The notes below the pieces were generated by a model. The model was not told where the DNA came from. It did not search any database and was given only the letters and a program-made list of their open reading frames with translations. This document shows positions 1-6,150 of a stretch of 7,207 bases of DNA, in pieces; within the stretch, counting starts at the first letter, position 1, and every line of letters begins with the position of its first letter. This stretch comes from an uncultured Opitutia bacterium. Lineage in GTDB: Bacteria > Verrucomicrobiota > Verrucomicrobiia > Opitutales > UBA953. Made by a program: the position numbers and the translations under genes. The stretch spans positions 1 through 7,207 of the forward strand of contig CAITUF010000137.1 of the NCBI GenBank assembly GCA_903895475.1. Direction: 5' to 3'.

Positions 1-168
1 GTCGCGTCCGTTCGCCGTGCTGCGTAGATGGTCGGTGTGTCCGGCCATGCTCGTCACGGCGTAGTGCCTGCATCATTCCAGCCGCTAACCGCCAACCCCC
101 GGCCACTAGCCGCTATCTACAGTGGGTTTTTACTCGGAACCCTCCGGCCTCCGGGTTGTCTGGAAGGT
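1..168. other. Upstream non-coding stretch and esterase leader
   Basis: No gene can be supported here. Frame 1 is open from the window edge to a TAG at 25-27, which could be the last eight codons of a gene outside the window, but so short a piece proves nothing. The reading frame of the esterase stays open back to an ATG at 28, but residues encoded before 169 look like translated intergenic DNA (proline- and arginine-rich, no conserved domain) and would bury the signal peptide. Short direct repeats lie at 81-115 and a tandem 7-mer CCTCCGG occurs at 141-147 and 148-154, flanked by AACCC (138-142) and GGGTT (153-157), which can pair weakly. No convincing promoter was seen. Confidence 0.5.
81..115. 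repeat. Short GCCGCTA-type direct repeats
   Basis: GCCGCTA occurs at 81-87 and 109-115, with the variant GCCACTA at 102-108 directly abutting the last copy. The related pieces AACCGCCAACC fill the space between. The stretch is C-rich and non-coding by context. It may be a degenerate simple repeat in the esterase leader. No function is evident and it could be chance in GC-rich DNA. Confidence 0.35.
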
Positions 169-1590
169 ATGCCCCGTCTTACCCCCCTCCTGTTGTTGGT
201 TTCCGCGCTGGTCCAGGCCGGCGACTTAAAGCTCTCCTCCATCTTCTCGGACCACGCCGTCCTGCAGGCGGGTGAGGCTAACGTCTACGGTAAGGCGCAG
301 CCTGGTTCGACGGTCGAAGTACTCTATGGCGATGTAAAAGCCACCGCTACCGCGGGTGCCAATGGAATCTTCAAGACGACCCTCACGGGTCTGAAGCCTA
401 CCGAAGCTGGCAAGGACCTCGTGATCAAGTCCGGTGCAGAGTCCCATATCGCCAAAGACGTCATCGTCGGCGAAGTCTGGGTCGGCTCTGGTCAGTCTAA
501 CATGGACTGGACTGTCGGTGCCTCCTTTACCGCGAAAGAATCCGTCGCCAAGCCGCGCGATAACGGCATCCGCGTCTTCTTTGTCCAGCGCATCCCCGCC
601 GCTGCTCCGGTCGAAGACGTTAAGGGCTCCTGGAAGATTGCTGCCCCTGACACCGTGGCGGGATTCTCCGCCGCCGCTTATTACTTCGCCTCTACCGTCC
701 GTGCTGAGCTCAAGCAGCCCGTCGGCATGATTGTCGCGTCTATCGGTGGTACCCGCGCGGAAGCCTGGGGCCCCCGTGGTATGTATGACGCCCAGCCGGA
801 TGCCAAGGGTTGGCAGGAGAAGGAAGATGCCGCCGTGGCTGCACGTGCTGCCAAGGCCAAGGCTGACCCGAAGGCTCAGACGGCCTGGTCCAACGGCCCG
901 CACATGAATTGGAACGGGATGGTGCATCCCCTCATTGGCTACAGCTTTAAGGGTGCTATCTGGTACCAAGGCGAGTCCAACGCCGGTCAGGCTGCGGCCT
1001 ACAAGTGGATCCTCGGCGACATGATTAAGTCCTGGCACAAGGCCTGGGGCCGCGAATTCCCTTTCATCATCGTCCAACTTCCGCGCTTCATGGCCAAGAA
1101 GCCTGTCGCCGTGGAAGATGGTGGCTGGCCGGTCATCCGCGAATCCATGGAGTGGATCGCGGACAACGTCCCTGGCGCCATGGTGTCGGTCAATATCGAC
1201 CTCGGCGACGAGAAGGATATTCACCCGAAGGATAAGTTCCAGATCGGCGATCGTCTCGCGGCGGTGGCCCTCCAACGCGTCTATAAGAGCCGCCCCGACG
1301 GTGAAGCCCCGCGCGTGGTGAAATCCGCGCTCCAAGGCGATGCCTGGGTGCTCACCTACGACCGGGCCGTCGTTCTCAAGGGCGAAGGTAAGGGTTATGC
1401 GGTGCAAGGCGCCGACGGTAAGTGGGCGTATGCCACAGCGAAGGCCGATGGTACCAAGGTCACGGTCTCGGCCGCCGAGGTGAAAGCCCCGAAGGCCGCC
1501 CGCTATGCTTGGGCTAATTTCCCAGAAGTCTCTGTTTACTCCGCTGGTGCCGATGCGCTACCTGCCGGTCCTTGGCGCAGTGATAAGTGA
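169..1590 (+). CDS. Secreted sialate O-acetylesterase family protein (SASA, SGNH hydrolase fold)
   Basis: A 473-residue predicted carbohydrate esterase that removes O-acetyl groups, named for sialic acids but in this family often acting on other acetylated glycans. Residues 1-17 form a signal peptide (MPRLTPLLLL, then VQA before the cut), so export is likely. Residues about 18-100 form the usual N-terminal beta domain (SDHAVLQ, VYGKAQPGSTVEV). The nucleophile block GQSNM has Ser110; NGMVHPL lies at 249-255, WYQGESNAG at 265-273, and DIHPKDK supplies Asp350 and His352, the expected acid/base pair. The C-terminal RYAWANFP (445-452) and the final GPWRSD are also typical of the family. Length fits a complete protein. 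I chose the ATG at 169 because it puts the signal peptide first; GGAAGG sits at 162-167, very close to the start. The gene stands alone, convergent with the 1690-2391 gene. The exact substrate cannot be read from sequence. Confidence 0.9.
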   Translation: MPRLTPLLLLVSALVQAGDLKLSSIFSDHAVLQAGEANVYGKAQPGSTVEVLYGDVKATATAGANGIFKTTLTGLKPTEAGKDLVIKSGAESHIAKDVIVGEVWVGSGQSNMDWTVGASFTAKESVAKPRDNGIRVFFVQRIPAAAPVEDVKGSWKIAAPDTVAGFSAAAYYFASTVRAELKQPVGMIVASIGGTRAEAWGPRGMYDAQPDAKGWQEKEDAAVAARAAKAKADPKAQTAWSNGPHMNWNGMVHPLIGYSFKGAIWYQGESNAGQAAAYKWILGDMIKSWHKAWGREFPFIIVQLPRFMAKKPVAVEDGGWPVIRESMEWIADNVPGAMVSVNIDLGDEKDIHPKDKFQIGDRLAAVALQRVYKSRPDGEAPRVVKSALQGDAWVLTYDRAVVLKGEGKGYAVQGADGKWAYATAKADGTKVTVSAAEVKAPKAARYAWANFPEVSVYSAGADALPAGPWRSDK

Positions 1591-1594
1591 GGGA

Positions 1595-1680
1595 GAGTCG
1601 AGGAAGAGTAGGAGAAGAGGACAGATTACAGAGTACGGATTAAACCATTCTCTGTAATCAGTACTCTGTACTCGGTACTC
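1595..1680. repeat. Palindromic intergenic repeat element, copy 1
   Basis: Between two convergent genes. It has two 11-nt units, GAGTCGAGGAA (1595-1605) and GAGTAGGAGAA (1606-1616). Then comes a core at 1616-1636 that matches 6602-6622 exactly over 21 nt. The right arm has TCTGTAATC (1651-1659) followed by three 7-nt units beginning GTACTC (1661, 1668, 1675). The same right-arm plan, TCTGTAATC-n-GTACTC-n-GTACTC, recurs at 6681-6703. The two copies differ mainly in the length of the loop between the arms. No target-site duplication or transposase is visible. Confidence 0.75.
1624..1670. terminator. Candidate bidirectional terminator with two alternative stems
   Basis: GATTACAGAG (1624-1633) pairs perfectly with CTCTGTAATC (1650-1659), a 10-bp stem with a 16-nt loop. 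Alternatively TACAGAGTAC (1627-1636) pairs perfectly with GTACTCTGTA (1661-1670). The two stems exclude each other. The position between the stops of two convergent genes fits a shared terminator. Read on the minus strand, the hairpin is followed by a pyrimidine-rich tract (complement of 1595-1623). There is no clean U-run in either direction, so Rho-independent action is uncertain. Confidence 0.5.
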
Positions 1681-1689
1681 GATTTAGTC

Positions 1690-2391
1690 CTACCCAACCT
1701 TTTCCACGCCGGCACAGTGCATTGGCTGGCCAGTGGTGGTTTCAAAGGCGTGCGCGGCTTCGGCGGTGGAGAGGCGGGTGCGCAGGGTATCGGCCCAAGG
1801 GTTTACTTCACTGGAACGGTCTCCCGCGGTGTTGGAAAGCTCGCTCAGCGTTAGCAGGTAAGCGGCCTCGGTGCAGTTTTCCGTCCAGGTTGTGAGGTCG
1901 AAGCACACGTCCCAGAGCCAAAAGCCGTTCGCATCCTGGAGTTGGCCGACCTTGAGCAGGTCGCTCGGTGAGGGTAGGCGCTTGAGGGTAGGGGTGTCGG
2001 TGCGGAACGAAACCTTCAGCTGAGTGCGCTGGCCCGTCAGCGAGGAGACTTCTTGTAGTCGTAAGGCCAGGAGGTCCGGATGCTTTTCAGGATCGAGGCG
2101 GTCGATTTGCTCGGGTGAAGCCGCATCCGTAAAAAGCTGGATGAGGTCAGGGAGCAGCTGTGGGTCATGCTCCGTCGGAGTTTCGCCGGTGACCATGAGG
2201 TCGTAGCAAATCTCATGCTTCGCGGATCCCGCAAAACGCCGGAGCGGCATCACCCTGGTCACGCGCGGTTCCCGCGGTAGGGACTTCCGAAACCAATGGT
2301 CGAACATCCCCGCGAGCCGGTTCAGGCTGACTTCTTCAGCCTGGGCGGTCGGGTGGAAGGCGCAACGCAGGTACGCGGTGAATGGGTACAT
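1690..2391 (-). CDS. Hypothetical protein, 233 residues, not recognised
   Basis: I do not recognise this protein. It starts MYPFTAYLRC and has no signal peptide or membrane segment, so it is probably cytoplasmic. It is acidic in its middle (about residues 66-115, with a helix-like LLPDLIQLFTDA) and has an aromatic patch GFWLWDVCFDLTTW at 156-169. Five cysteines are scattered (10, 62, 163, 173, 226) without a zinc-binding spacing. The long frame in GC-rich DNA, ordinary composition and its place at the end of a same-strand run, 73 bp after muiA-like 1, support a real gene. The start has no clear ribosome-binding site. It may be the third gene of the muiA operon, although a GC-rich hairpin separates it from the gene before. 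The stop is TAG at 1690-1692, close to the palindromic repeat element. Confidence 0.7.
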   Translation of the reverse strand: MYPFTAYLRCAFHPTAQAEEVSLNRLAGMFDHWFRKSLPREPRVTRVMPLRRFAGSAKHEICYDLMVTGETPTEHDPQLLPDLIQLFTDAASPEQIDRLDPEKHPDLLALRLQEVSSLTGQRTQLKVSFRTDTPTLKRLPSPSDLLKVGQLQDANGFWLWDVCFDLTTWTENCTEAAYLLTLSELSNTAGDRSSEVNPWADTLRTRLSTAEAAHAFETTTGQPMHCAGVEKVG

Positions 2392-2442
2392 GCGCGAGGA
2401 CTAGAGCAAATCATGACCGATGGGAAGGATAGAGGCGTGCCT

Positions 2443-2465
2443 AGCCGCCTGCGGGCAGGGCGGCT
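2443..2465 (-). promoter_or_regulatory. GC-rich hairpin directly after the muiA-like 1 stop
   Basis: AGCCGCC (2443-2449) and GGCGGCT (2459-2465) form a perfect 7-bp stem with a 9-nt loop. In the minus-strand transcript the hairpin begins at the last base of the TAA stop (2465-2467) of muiA-like 1. It lies ahead of the 233-residue gene. No U-run follows, so it may be an attenuator, an mRNA 3' end stabiliser or a weak terminator. The rest of the 73-nt gap shows nothing else. Confidence 0.4.
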
Positions 2466-4153
2466 TAGTAGCCGAGCACCTGCATGTCTGCGGGGCGTTC
2501 GATGGCGAAGCGGTAAGGGACGTCGAGCTTTTCGCCGGCTTTCACGGCGTGGCGCCATTCCACATACTTCGATTCGTTCATCTTGAAGCTCTCGGAGTCC
2601 TTTTCATACTTCGGCTCCTCGAGAACGACCTTGATGTCCTCGTGGTCGCCCATCGGGAGCTGGTCCCAGATGACGAGGTCGATCTCGGTGGCCTTGCCAT
2701 TCTTTACCTTGAAGACTTGGTCGAAGACGGTGCGCAGCGTCTTCTTCCCGAAGAGCCCAGAGCTCTCTTCGCGGCGGGCGAGTTCCTTGCGCTCCACGCT
2801 CACGGATTGGTCGACGCCGAGGAACGTCCAGAACTTCTGGCCGGCGGGCACGAGGTCCATGCTGGAGTTGGCGACAAAGGCGCCATCGAGGAAAATGGAG
2901 GTACGGCCTGGCAGCAGGGTGAAGTCGGACTTGTTGGTCGCGTGGGTCTTCAGGTACACGTAGCTCGAGAGCTTGGGTACGCAGCTGTGGCGGTAGGTCG
3001 AAGGCAGGAGCAGGCGCGTCACCGTGACCTTGGCCATTTTGTTGTCTGACTTAATATCAGTCGTGCGTTCGATGACGTAAGTCGCGGCCGTTCCGCCGGT
3101 GACGACCGAGGCGGTGCTGACGGTGGCGTCGGCTAGTACGGCCGAACCAGCCTTGGTGGAAAATTCATTGAATTGATTTCCGGTGGCGGCCGCGAAGTTC
3201 TGCTTTTCGCCGGCTATTCGACCGGTCGCATTGCTACCCCGGCGATTGAGACCATCCGAGTCCTTGCGGAGTTCGTCGAGGGCGATGGCTTCGGCTTTGG
3301 CGAGGAACCAGGGCGACATCTCTGGCTCGCGGCCACCGACGCTGGGTTCCGCGGTGGAGAGCTTCAGCGAAACGCCTTGCCAGTCTTCACCAGTCGATTG
3401 GCGCAACTCAGCGTGGTAGGTGATTTCGAGGGACTTGGCCTTGGTGTCGGCCCGGAGGTCGTAGACGGGCTTCCAGCTCGGTCCTTGGACCACGTAACTG
3501 AGGCGGACGACGGCAGGTCCGGCGGTCTTCACGTCCAAGTTGACGCGGGCGAGGTTGCGGGAGCGGCTCTGGTTTCCGTTGAGGGCTGCAATCTCGCGGT
3601 TGTAGGTGTCGACCTGTTGGCGTGATGCCTTAATGCGCTTAGCGAGGTCGGTGGCTTCCTTGTCCAAGGCGACCTGTTGCTCGGCTTGGAAGTCGAGGTA
3701 GGCGGCCCACTTGAGCGGGTCCATCTCGGGGTTAGCGGATTCCTTGCCCGCGGAGGTGAGGCGACCGAGGACCTTATCGAGGGCGCTGCGACGGAAGGCC
3801 ACGCGACCTTCGGCGAGGGAGAGTTCCTTTTGGACGAGCTCCTGGGCTTGGATCTTCGCTTGCAGGGCGCGGATGGCTTCGTTGGCCACTTCCTTGACCT
3901 GCACGGTCTCGGGGCGGATGTCGATGAGCGTGAAGGCGCCGGTGCCTTCGACGCGGATGGACGAGAAGTCGACGTTGGCAGGTAGGTTATCGAAGAGCAG
4001 GGACTGGTCGCCGGCGGCGAGGTCGCCCTGGAAGATGCGGACCACTTCGGCGCGGTCGGCGTAGACCGTCACCTCGCGCGGCTTGGCATCGGGTGTCGGG
4101 ACTTCGGCGGCTCCGAGGGTAGCAGCGAAGCAGAGGAGCGAGAGAATTTTCAT
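2465..4153 (-). CDS. MuiA-family (mucoidy inhibitor-like) exported protein, paralogue 1 (DUF4140-DUF4139)
   Basis: A 562-residue protein of the MuiA family, known for an N-terminal DUF4140 and a C-terminal DUF4139 domain; its biochemical activity is not established. Residues 1-16 are a signal peptide (MKILSLLCFAATLGAA). The DUF4140 part spans about 27-95 (EVTVYADRAEVVR, FSSIRVEGTGAFTLIDIR). A helical, probably coiled-coil part covers about 90-190, and DUF4139 about 197-555, broken by a low-complexity linker at about 285-350. The family-typical ending VPYRFAIERP is present, and CVPKLS (Cys391) is shared with the paralogue. I chose the ATG at 4153 because it starts on the signal peptide and gives almost the paralogue's length; an in-frame ATG at 4198 would add 15 unlikely residues and overlap the previous stop. 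It lies 34 nt after muiA-like 2, so co-transcription is likely. No Shine-Dalgarno site is clear. Confidence 0.88.
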   Translation of the reverse strand: MKILSLLCFAATLGAAEVPTPDAKPREVTVYADRAEVVRIFQGDLAAGDQSLLFDNLPANVDFSSIRVEGTGAFTLIDIRPETVQVKEVANEAIRALQAKIQAQELVQKELSLAEGRVAFRRSALDKVLGRLTSAGKESANPEMDPLKWAAYLDFQAEQQVALDKEATDLAKRIKASRQQVDTYNREIAALNGNQSRSRNLARVNLDVKTAGPAVVRLSYVVQGPSWKPVYDLRADTKAKSLEITYHAELRQSTGEDWQGVSLKLSTAEPSVGGREPEMSPWFLAKAEAIALDELRKDSDGLNRRGSNATGRIAGEKQNFAAATGNQFNEFSTKAGSAVLADATVSTASVVTGGTAATYVIERTTDIKSDNKMAKVTVTRLLLPSTYRHSCVPKLSSYVYLKTHATNKSDFTLLPGRTSIFLDGAFVANSSMDLVPAGQKFWTFLGVDQSVSVERKELARREESSGLFGKKTLRTVFDQVFKVKNGKATEIDLVIWDQLPMGDHEDIKVVLEEPKYEKDSESFKMNESKYVEWRHAVKAGEKLDVPYRFAIERPADMQVLGY

Positions 4154-4187
4154 AGTCTTATAAAGTGGGTTGGGTGTGAGCGGGGTC

Positions 4188-5879
4188 TTATTGGCCAATC
4201 ATCGGGAAGCCGTCAGGGCGTTCGATAGCGAAGCGGAACGGAACGTCCTGCTTGGCGCCGGCTTTGAGCTCGAGGTTCCATTCGACGAATTTCGACTGGT
4301 CGACCTTAAAGCTGTCGGTGTCCTTCTCGTATTTCGGTTCTTCGTAGACGACCTTGATTTCCTCGTGGTTGGAAGAAGGCACTTGGTCGCGGATGGAGAG
4401 TTTGACGTCGGTGGCCTTGCCGTTGGTTACTTTGAAGACCTTGCTCACGACGGTGCGGGCGGTCTTCTTGCCAAAGATGCCTGAGAGCTCTTCCACCTTG
4501 CCGAGGTCCTTGAGGTCGACCTTCACCGACTGATCGGCGCCGAGGTAGGTCCAGAATTCTTGACCTGGAGCGACAAGGTCGAGGCTGGCGTTGGCGACAA
4601 AGGCACCGTCGAGGAAGACGGCCGTTGGGCCAGCGATGAAGGGGAAGTCCGACTTGTTGATGGCTTTGGTCTTCAGGTAGACGTGGGGTGAGAGTTTGGG
4701 CACGCAAGTGTGGCGGAATTCGCTCGGGAAGGATTCGGAAGCGATGGCGACCTTGGCCGGCTTATTATCGGACGGCACATCGTAGGCGCGGGGAATGGCG
4801 AACGTTGCCGCCGTGCCGCCCGTGTTCACGCGGGCGTAACTGAAGTCCATCGAGACAGCAGTGAGTGCAGCTGGAGCGCCGATGACCATCCCGCCGTTGG
4901 CGGTCTCGCTGGAGAGTTTATCTCTCAAACTTGAGCCACGGTCGGCGCGCTCGAGTTTGGAGGCACCGGCGAGCACAGTGCCCCCGGTGACCACCACCGG
5001 TTGAGGTATGAAGCGCTGGATGAACCACGGGGACATCTGCGGTTCGCGCCCGCCGAGATTGGGCTGCGCGGTGGAGAGCTTGAGGGCGACGCCTTTCCAG
5101 TCTTCACCAGTCGATTGGCGGACCTCAGCGTGGTAATTGACTTGGACGGTCTTCGCCTTCGTGTCGGCGCGGATGTCGTAGAGCGGGTTCCAGCTGGGGC
5201 CGCGGACGACGTAGGCAAGGTCGAGTTCGATGGGGCCGGCCTGCTTGGCTTCAATACGCACGCGGGCGACGTTACGGAACTTAAAGCGCTGCGCGTTCAG
5301 CTCATTCAGCTCGCGCTGCACGCGGTCGACATCGAGGGTCAAGCTGTTGCGGCTGACGCCATTCGCGAGAATCTCCTGGTCAAGCTTAGCGAGCGTATCG
5401 ACGTGGTATTGCAGGTAAGCCGCCCATTTGGACGGGTCCATTTCGGCGTTAGCGGATTCCTTGCCCACGGAAGTGAGGCGGCCAAGGACTTTCTCGAGGG
5501 CGGACTTGCGCTGGGTGATGCGGTTGTCGGCGAGGGTCAAGTCGTTGAGTTGGGCACGGAGTGCTTCGAGCTCCTTGGTCAGTTTGAGCACGCGCTCGTC
5601 GGCGACTTCCTTCGTCTGGATGCGTTCCCCGCGGATATCGATGAGCGTGAAGGCGCCCTTGCCATCGACGCGGACGGACGAGAGGTCGGTCGCACCAGGG
5701 AGGTTCTCAAAGGTCAACGTATGGTCGCCAGCCTCGATGGTGGCGGTGAGGTGGCGGACGACCTCGGCGCGGTCCCCGTAGACCGTGACCGTATGGACCT
5801 TGGCGGCGGTGGTGGGGATGTCTGCGGCGGCTGCGCTGAGCGTTAGGGCGGCCAGCAGGAAGCAGGAAGGGTTGAGCAT
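4188..5879 (-). CDS. MuiA-family (mucoidy inhibitor-like) exported protein, paralogue 2 (DUF4140-DUF4139)
   Basis: A 563-residue MuiA-family protein, first of the minus-strand run. A signal peptide covers residues 1-19 (MLNPSCFLLAALTLSAAAA). DUF4140 lies at about 29-97 (TVTVYGDRAEVVR, LSSVRVDGKGAFTLIDIR). A charged helical stretch with heptad-like leucines follows at about 92-200 (LTKELEALRAQLNDL), and DUF4139 fills about 205-560 with a variable linker at about 287-350. Shared landmarks with the next gene include VLGRLTS, DPxKWAAYL, RQSTGEDW, CVPKLS (Cys392), NKSDF, FLDGAFVAN and FAIERP. By eye more than half the residues match in the C-terminal third. The two genes are therefore a tandem duplication, probably acting at the cell envelope as partners or alternates. 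The upstream DNA is the divergent spacer with the 11-bp array; no strong promoter or Shine-Dalgarno site is visible before the ATG at 5879. Confidence 0.88.
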   Translation of the reverse strand: MLNPSCFLLAALTLSAAAADIPTTAAKVHTVTVYGDRAEVVRHLTATIEAGDHTLTFENLPGATDLSSVRVDGKGAFTLIDIRGERIQTKEVADERVLKLTKELEALRAQLNDLTLADNRITQRKSALEKVLGRLTSVGKESANAEMDPSKWAAYLQYHVDTLAKLDQEILANGVSRNSLTLDVDRVQRELNELNAQRFKFRNVARVRIEAKQAGPIELDLAYVVRGPSWNPLYDIRADTKAKTVQVNYHAEVRQSTGEDWKGVALKLSTAQPNLGGREPQMSPWFIQRFIPQPVVVTGGTVLAGASKLERADRGSSLRDKLSSETANGGMVIGAPAALTAVSMDFSYARVNTGGTAATFAIPRAYDVPSDNKPAKVAIASESFPSEFRHTCVPKLSPHVYLKTKAINKSDFPFIAGPTAVFLDGAFVANASLDLVAPGQEFWTYLGADQSVKVDLKDLGKVEELSGIFGKKTARTVVSKVFKVTNGKATDVKLSIRDQVPSSNHEEIKVVYEEPKYEKDTDSFKVDQSKFVEWNLELKAGAKQDVPFRFAIERPDGFPMIGQ

Positions 5880-5932
5880 AGGGATGGGTATAGAATGAGC
5901 GTCCCTCGAGGTTGGTGCAGTCTAAAAGAATG

Positions 5933-6064
5933 GGGTGAGGACAGAGTCGGGAGAGAGTCGGGGGAGACTCGAGGAAGAGTCGGGACAGGGTCGAGGAAGA
6001 GTCGAGGAAGAGTCGGGGGAGGGTCGGGACAGAGTCGGGGCAGAGTCGGGGCAGGGGCGAGGGG
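5933..6064. repeat. 11-bp tandem repeat array, about 12 units, in the divergent spacer
   Basis: Ten consecutive 11-nt units run without any indel from 5944 to 6053, consensus GRGTCGRGGNA; examples are GAGTCGGGACA at 5977 and GAGTCGAGGAA at 5999. A degenerate unit flanks each side (5933-5943 and 6054-6064). The plus strand is almost all purine apart from one TC step per unit. Eleven is not a multiple of three, and no unit contains a stop in any plus frame, so the reading frames crossing it are by-products. The 11-nt period is close to one DNA helical turn. The unit also occurs in both palindromic elements (1595-1605 and 6591-6600). The array lies between the starts of muiA-like 2 and the GYF_2 gene, so it could affect either promoter. 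Confidence 0.92.
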
Positions 6065-6065
6065 G
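6037..6065 (+). other. Canonical G-quadruplex motif at the array's right end
   Basis: Four runs of at least four G (6037-6040, 6048-6051, 6054-6057, 6061-6065) are separated by loops of 7, 2 and 3 nt. This meets the usual rule for quadruplex-forming DNA and could support four tetrads. It lies on the coding strand upstream of the GYF_2 gene. Whether it folds or matters in the cell is unknown. Confidence 0.55.
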
Positions 6066-6096
6066 CGAAAAGCCTGTGGCTATTTGTAATAAGCTT

Positions 6097-6129
6097 GGGG
6101 GGCGTGGGGCTTGCGATGGGGGGAGGGGG
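6097..6129 (+). other. Second G-run cluster in the GYF_2 gene leader
   Basis: G-runs of 6, 4, 6 and 5 (6097-6102, 6106-6109, 6118-6123, 6125-6129) have loops of 3, 8 and 1 nt. The middle loop is one base over the usual limit, so this is a near-canonical quadruplex motif. It ends 21 nt before the ATG at 6151, where an RNA quadruplex could hinder translation. The AT-rich TATTTGTAATAAG at 6081-6093 just before it is the only promoter-like stretch (TGTAAT at 6085-6090 as a possible -10), with no matching -35. Confidence 0.4.
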
Positions 6130-6150
6130 TGGCAAAGTTGGGCTGTCCCC

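Noticed and set aside
4..10. LLC near the N-terminus of muiA-like 1 as a lipoprotein signal (residues 6-8)
   Set aside because: The residue before Cys8 is Leu, not Gly/Ala/Ser, and the cysteine lies inside the hydrophobic core too close to the start. Coordinates given are residue numbers of that protein.
28..168. N-terminal extension of the esterase from the ATG at 28
   Set aside because: It would place 47 non-conserved residues before a standard signal peptide.
226..1407. Long minus-strand open frame (393 codons) opposite the esterase gene
   Set aside because: The plus strand encodes a clear SASA protein with catalytic motifs over the same bases; the opposite frame is open because of codon bias in GC-rich DNA and shows no domain.
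4154..4198. Upstream start of muiA-like 1 at 4198
   Set aside because: It overlaps the preceding stop and adds 15 residues before the signal peptide; the start at 4153 matches the paralogue's length.
5001..5846. Long plus-strand open frame (281 codons), and similar ones at 2420-3049, 3173-3625 and 3677-3985
   Set aside because: They mirror the two muiA-like genes on the other strand. Similar shadow frames appear over both paralogues, as expected from their shared codons rather than from separate genes.
5880..5930. Promoter for muiA-like 2 (TTCTAT-like -10 near 5890-5895 on the minus strand)
   Set aside because: No -35 at a usable distance, and the leader would be only a few bases; too weak to list.
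5933..6064. CRISPR array
   Set aside because: The repeat unit is 11 nt with no spacers between units, and no cas genes are present.
6068..6084. Small hairpin AGCC-TGT-GGCT followed by TATTTGT as a terminator
   Set aside because: The stem is only 4 bp and no gene ends nearby.
5935..6150. N-terminal extension of the GYF_2 protein through the array
   Set aside because: The added 72 residues are array-derived Glu/Gly/Arg sequence; the GYF_2 domain begins directly at the ATG at 6151.
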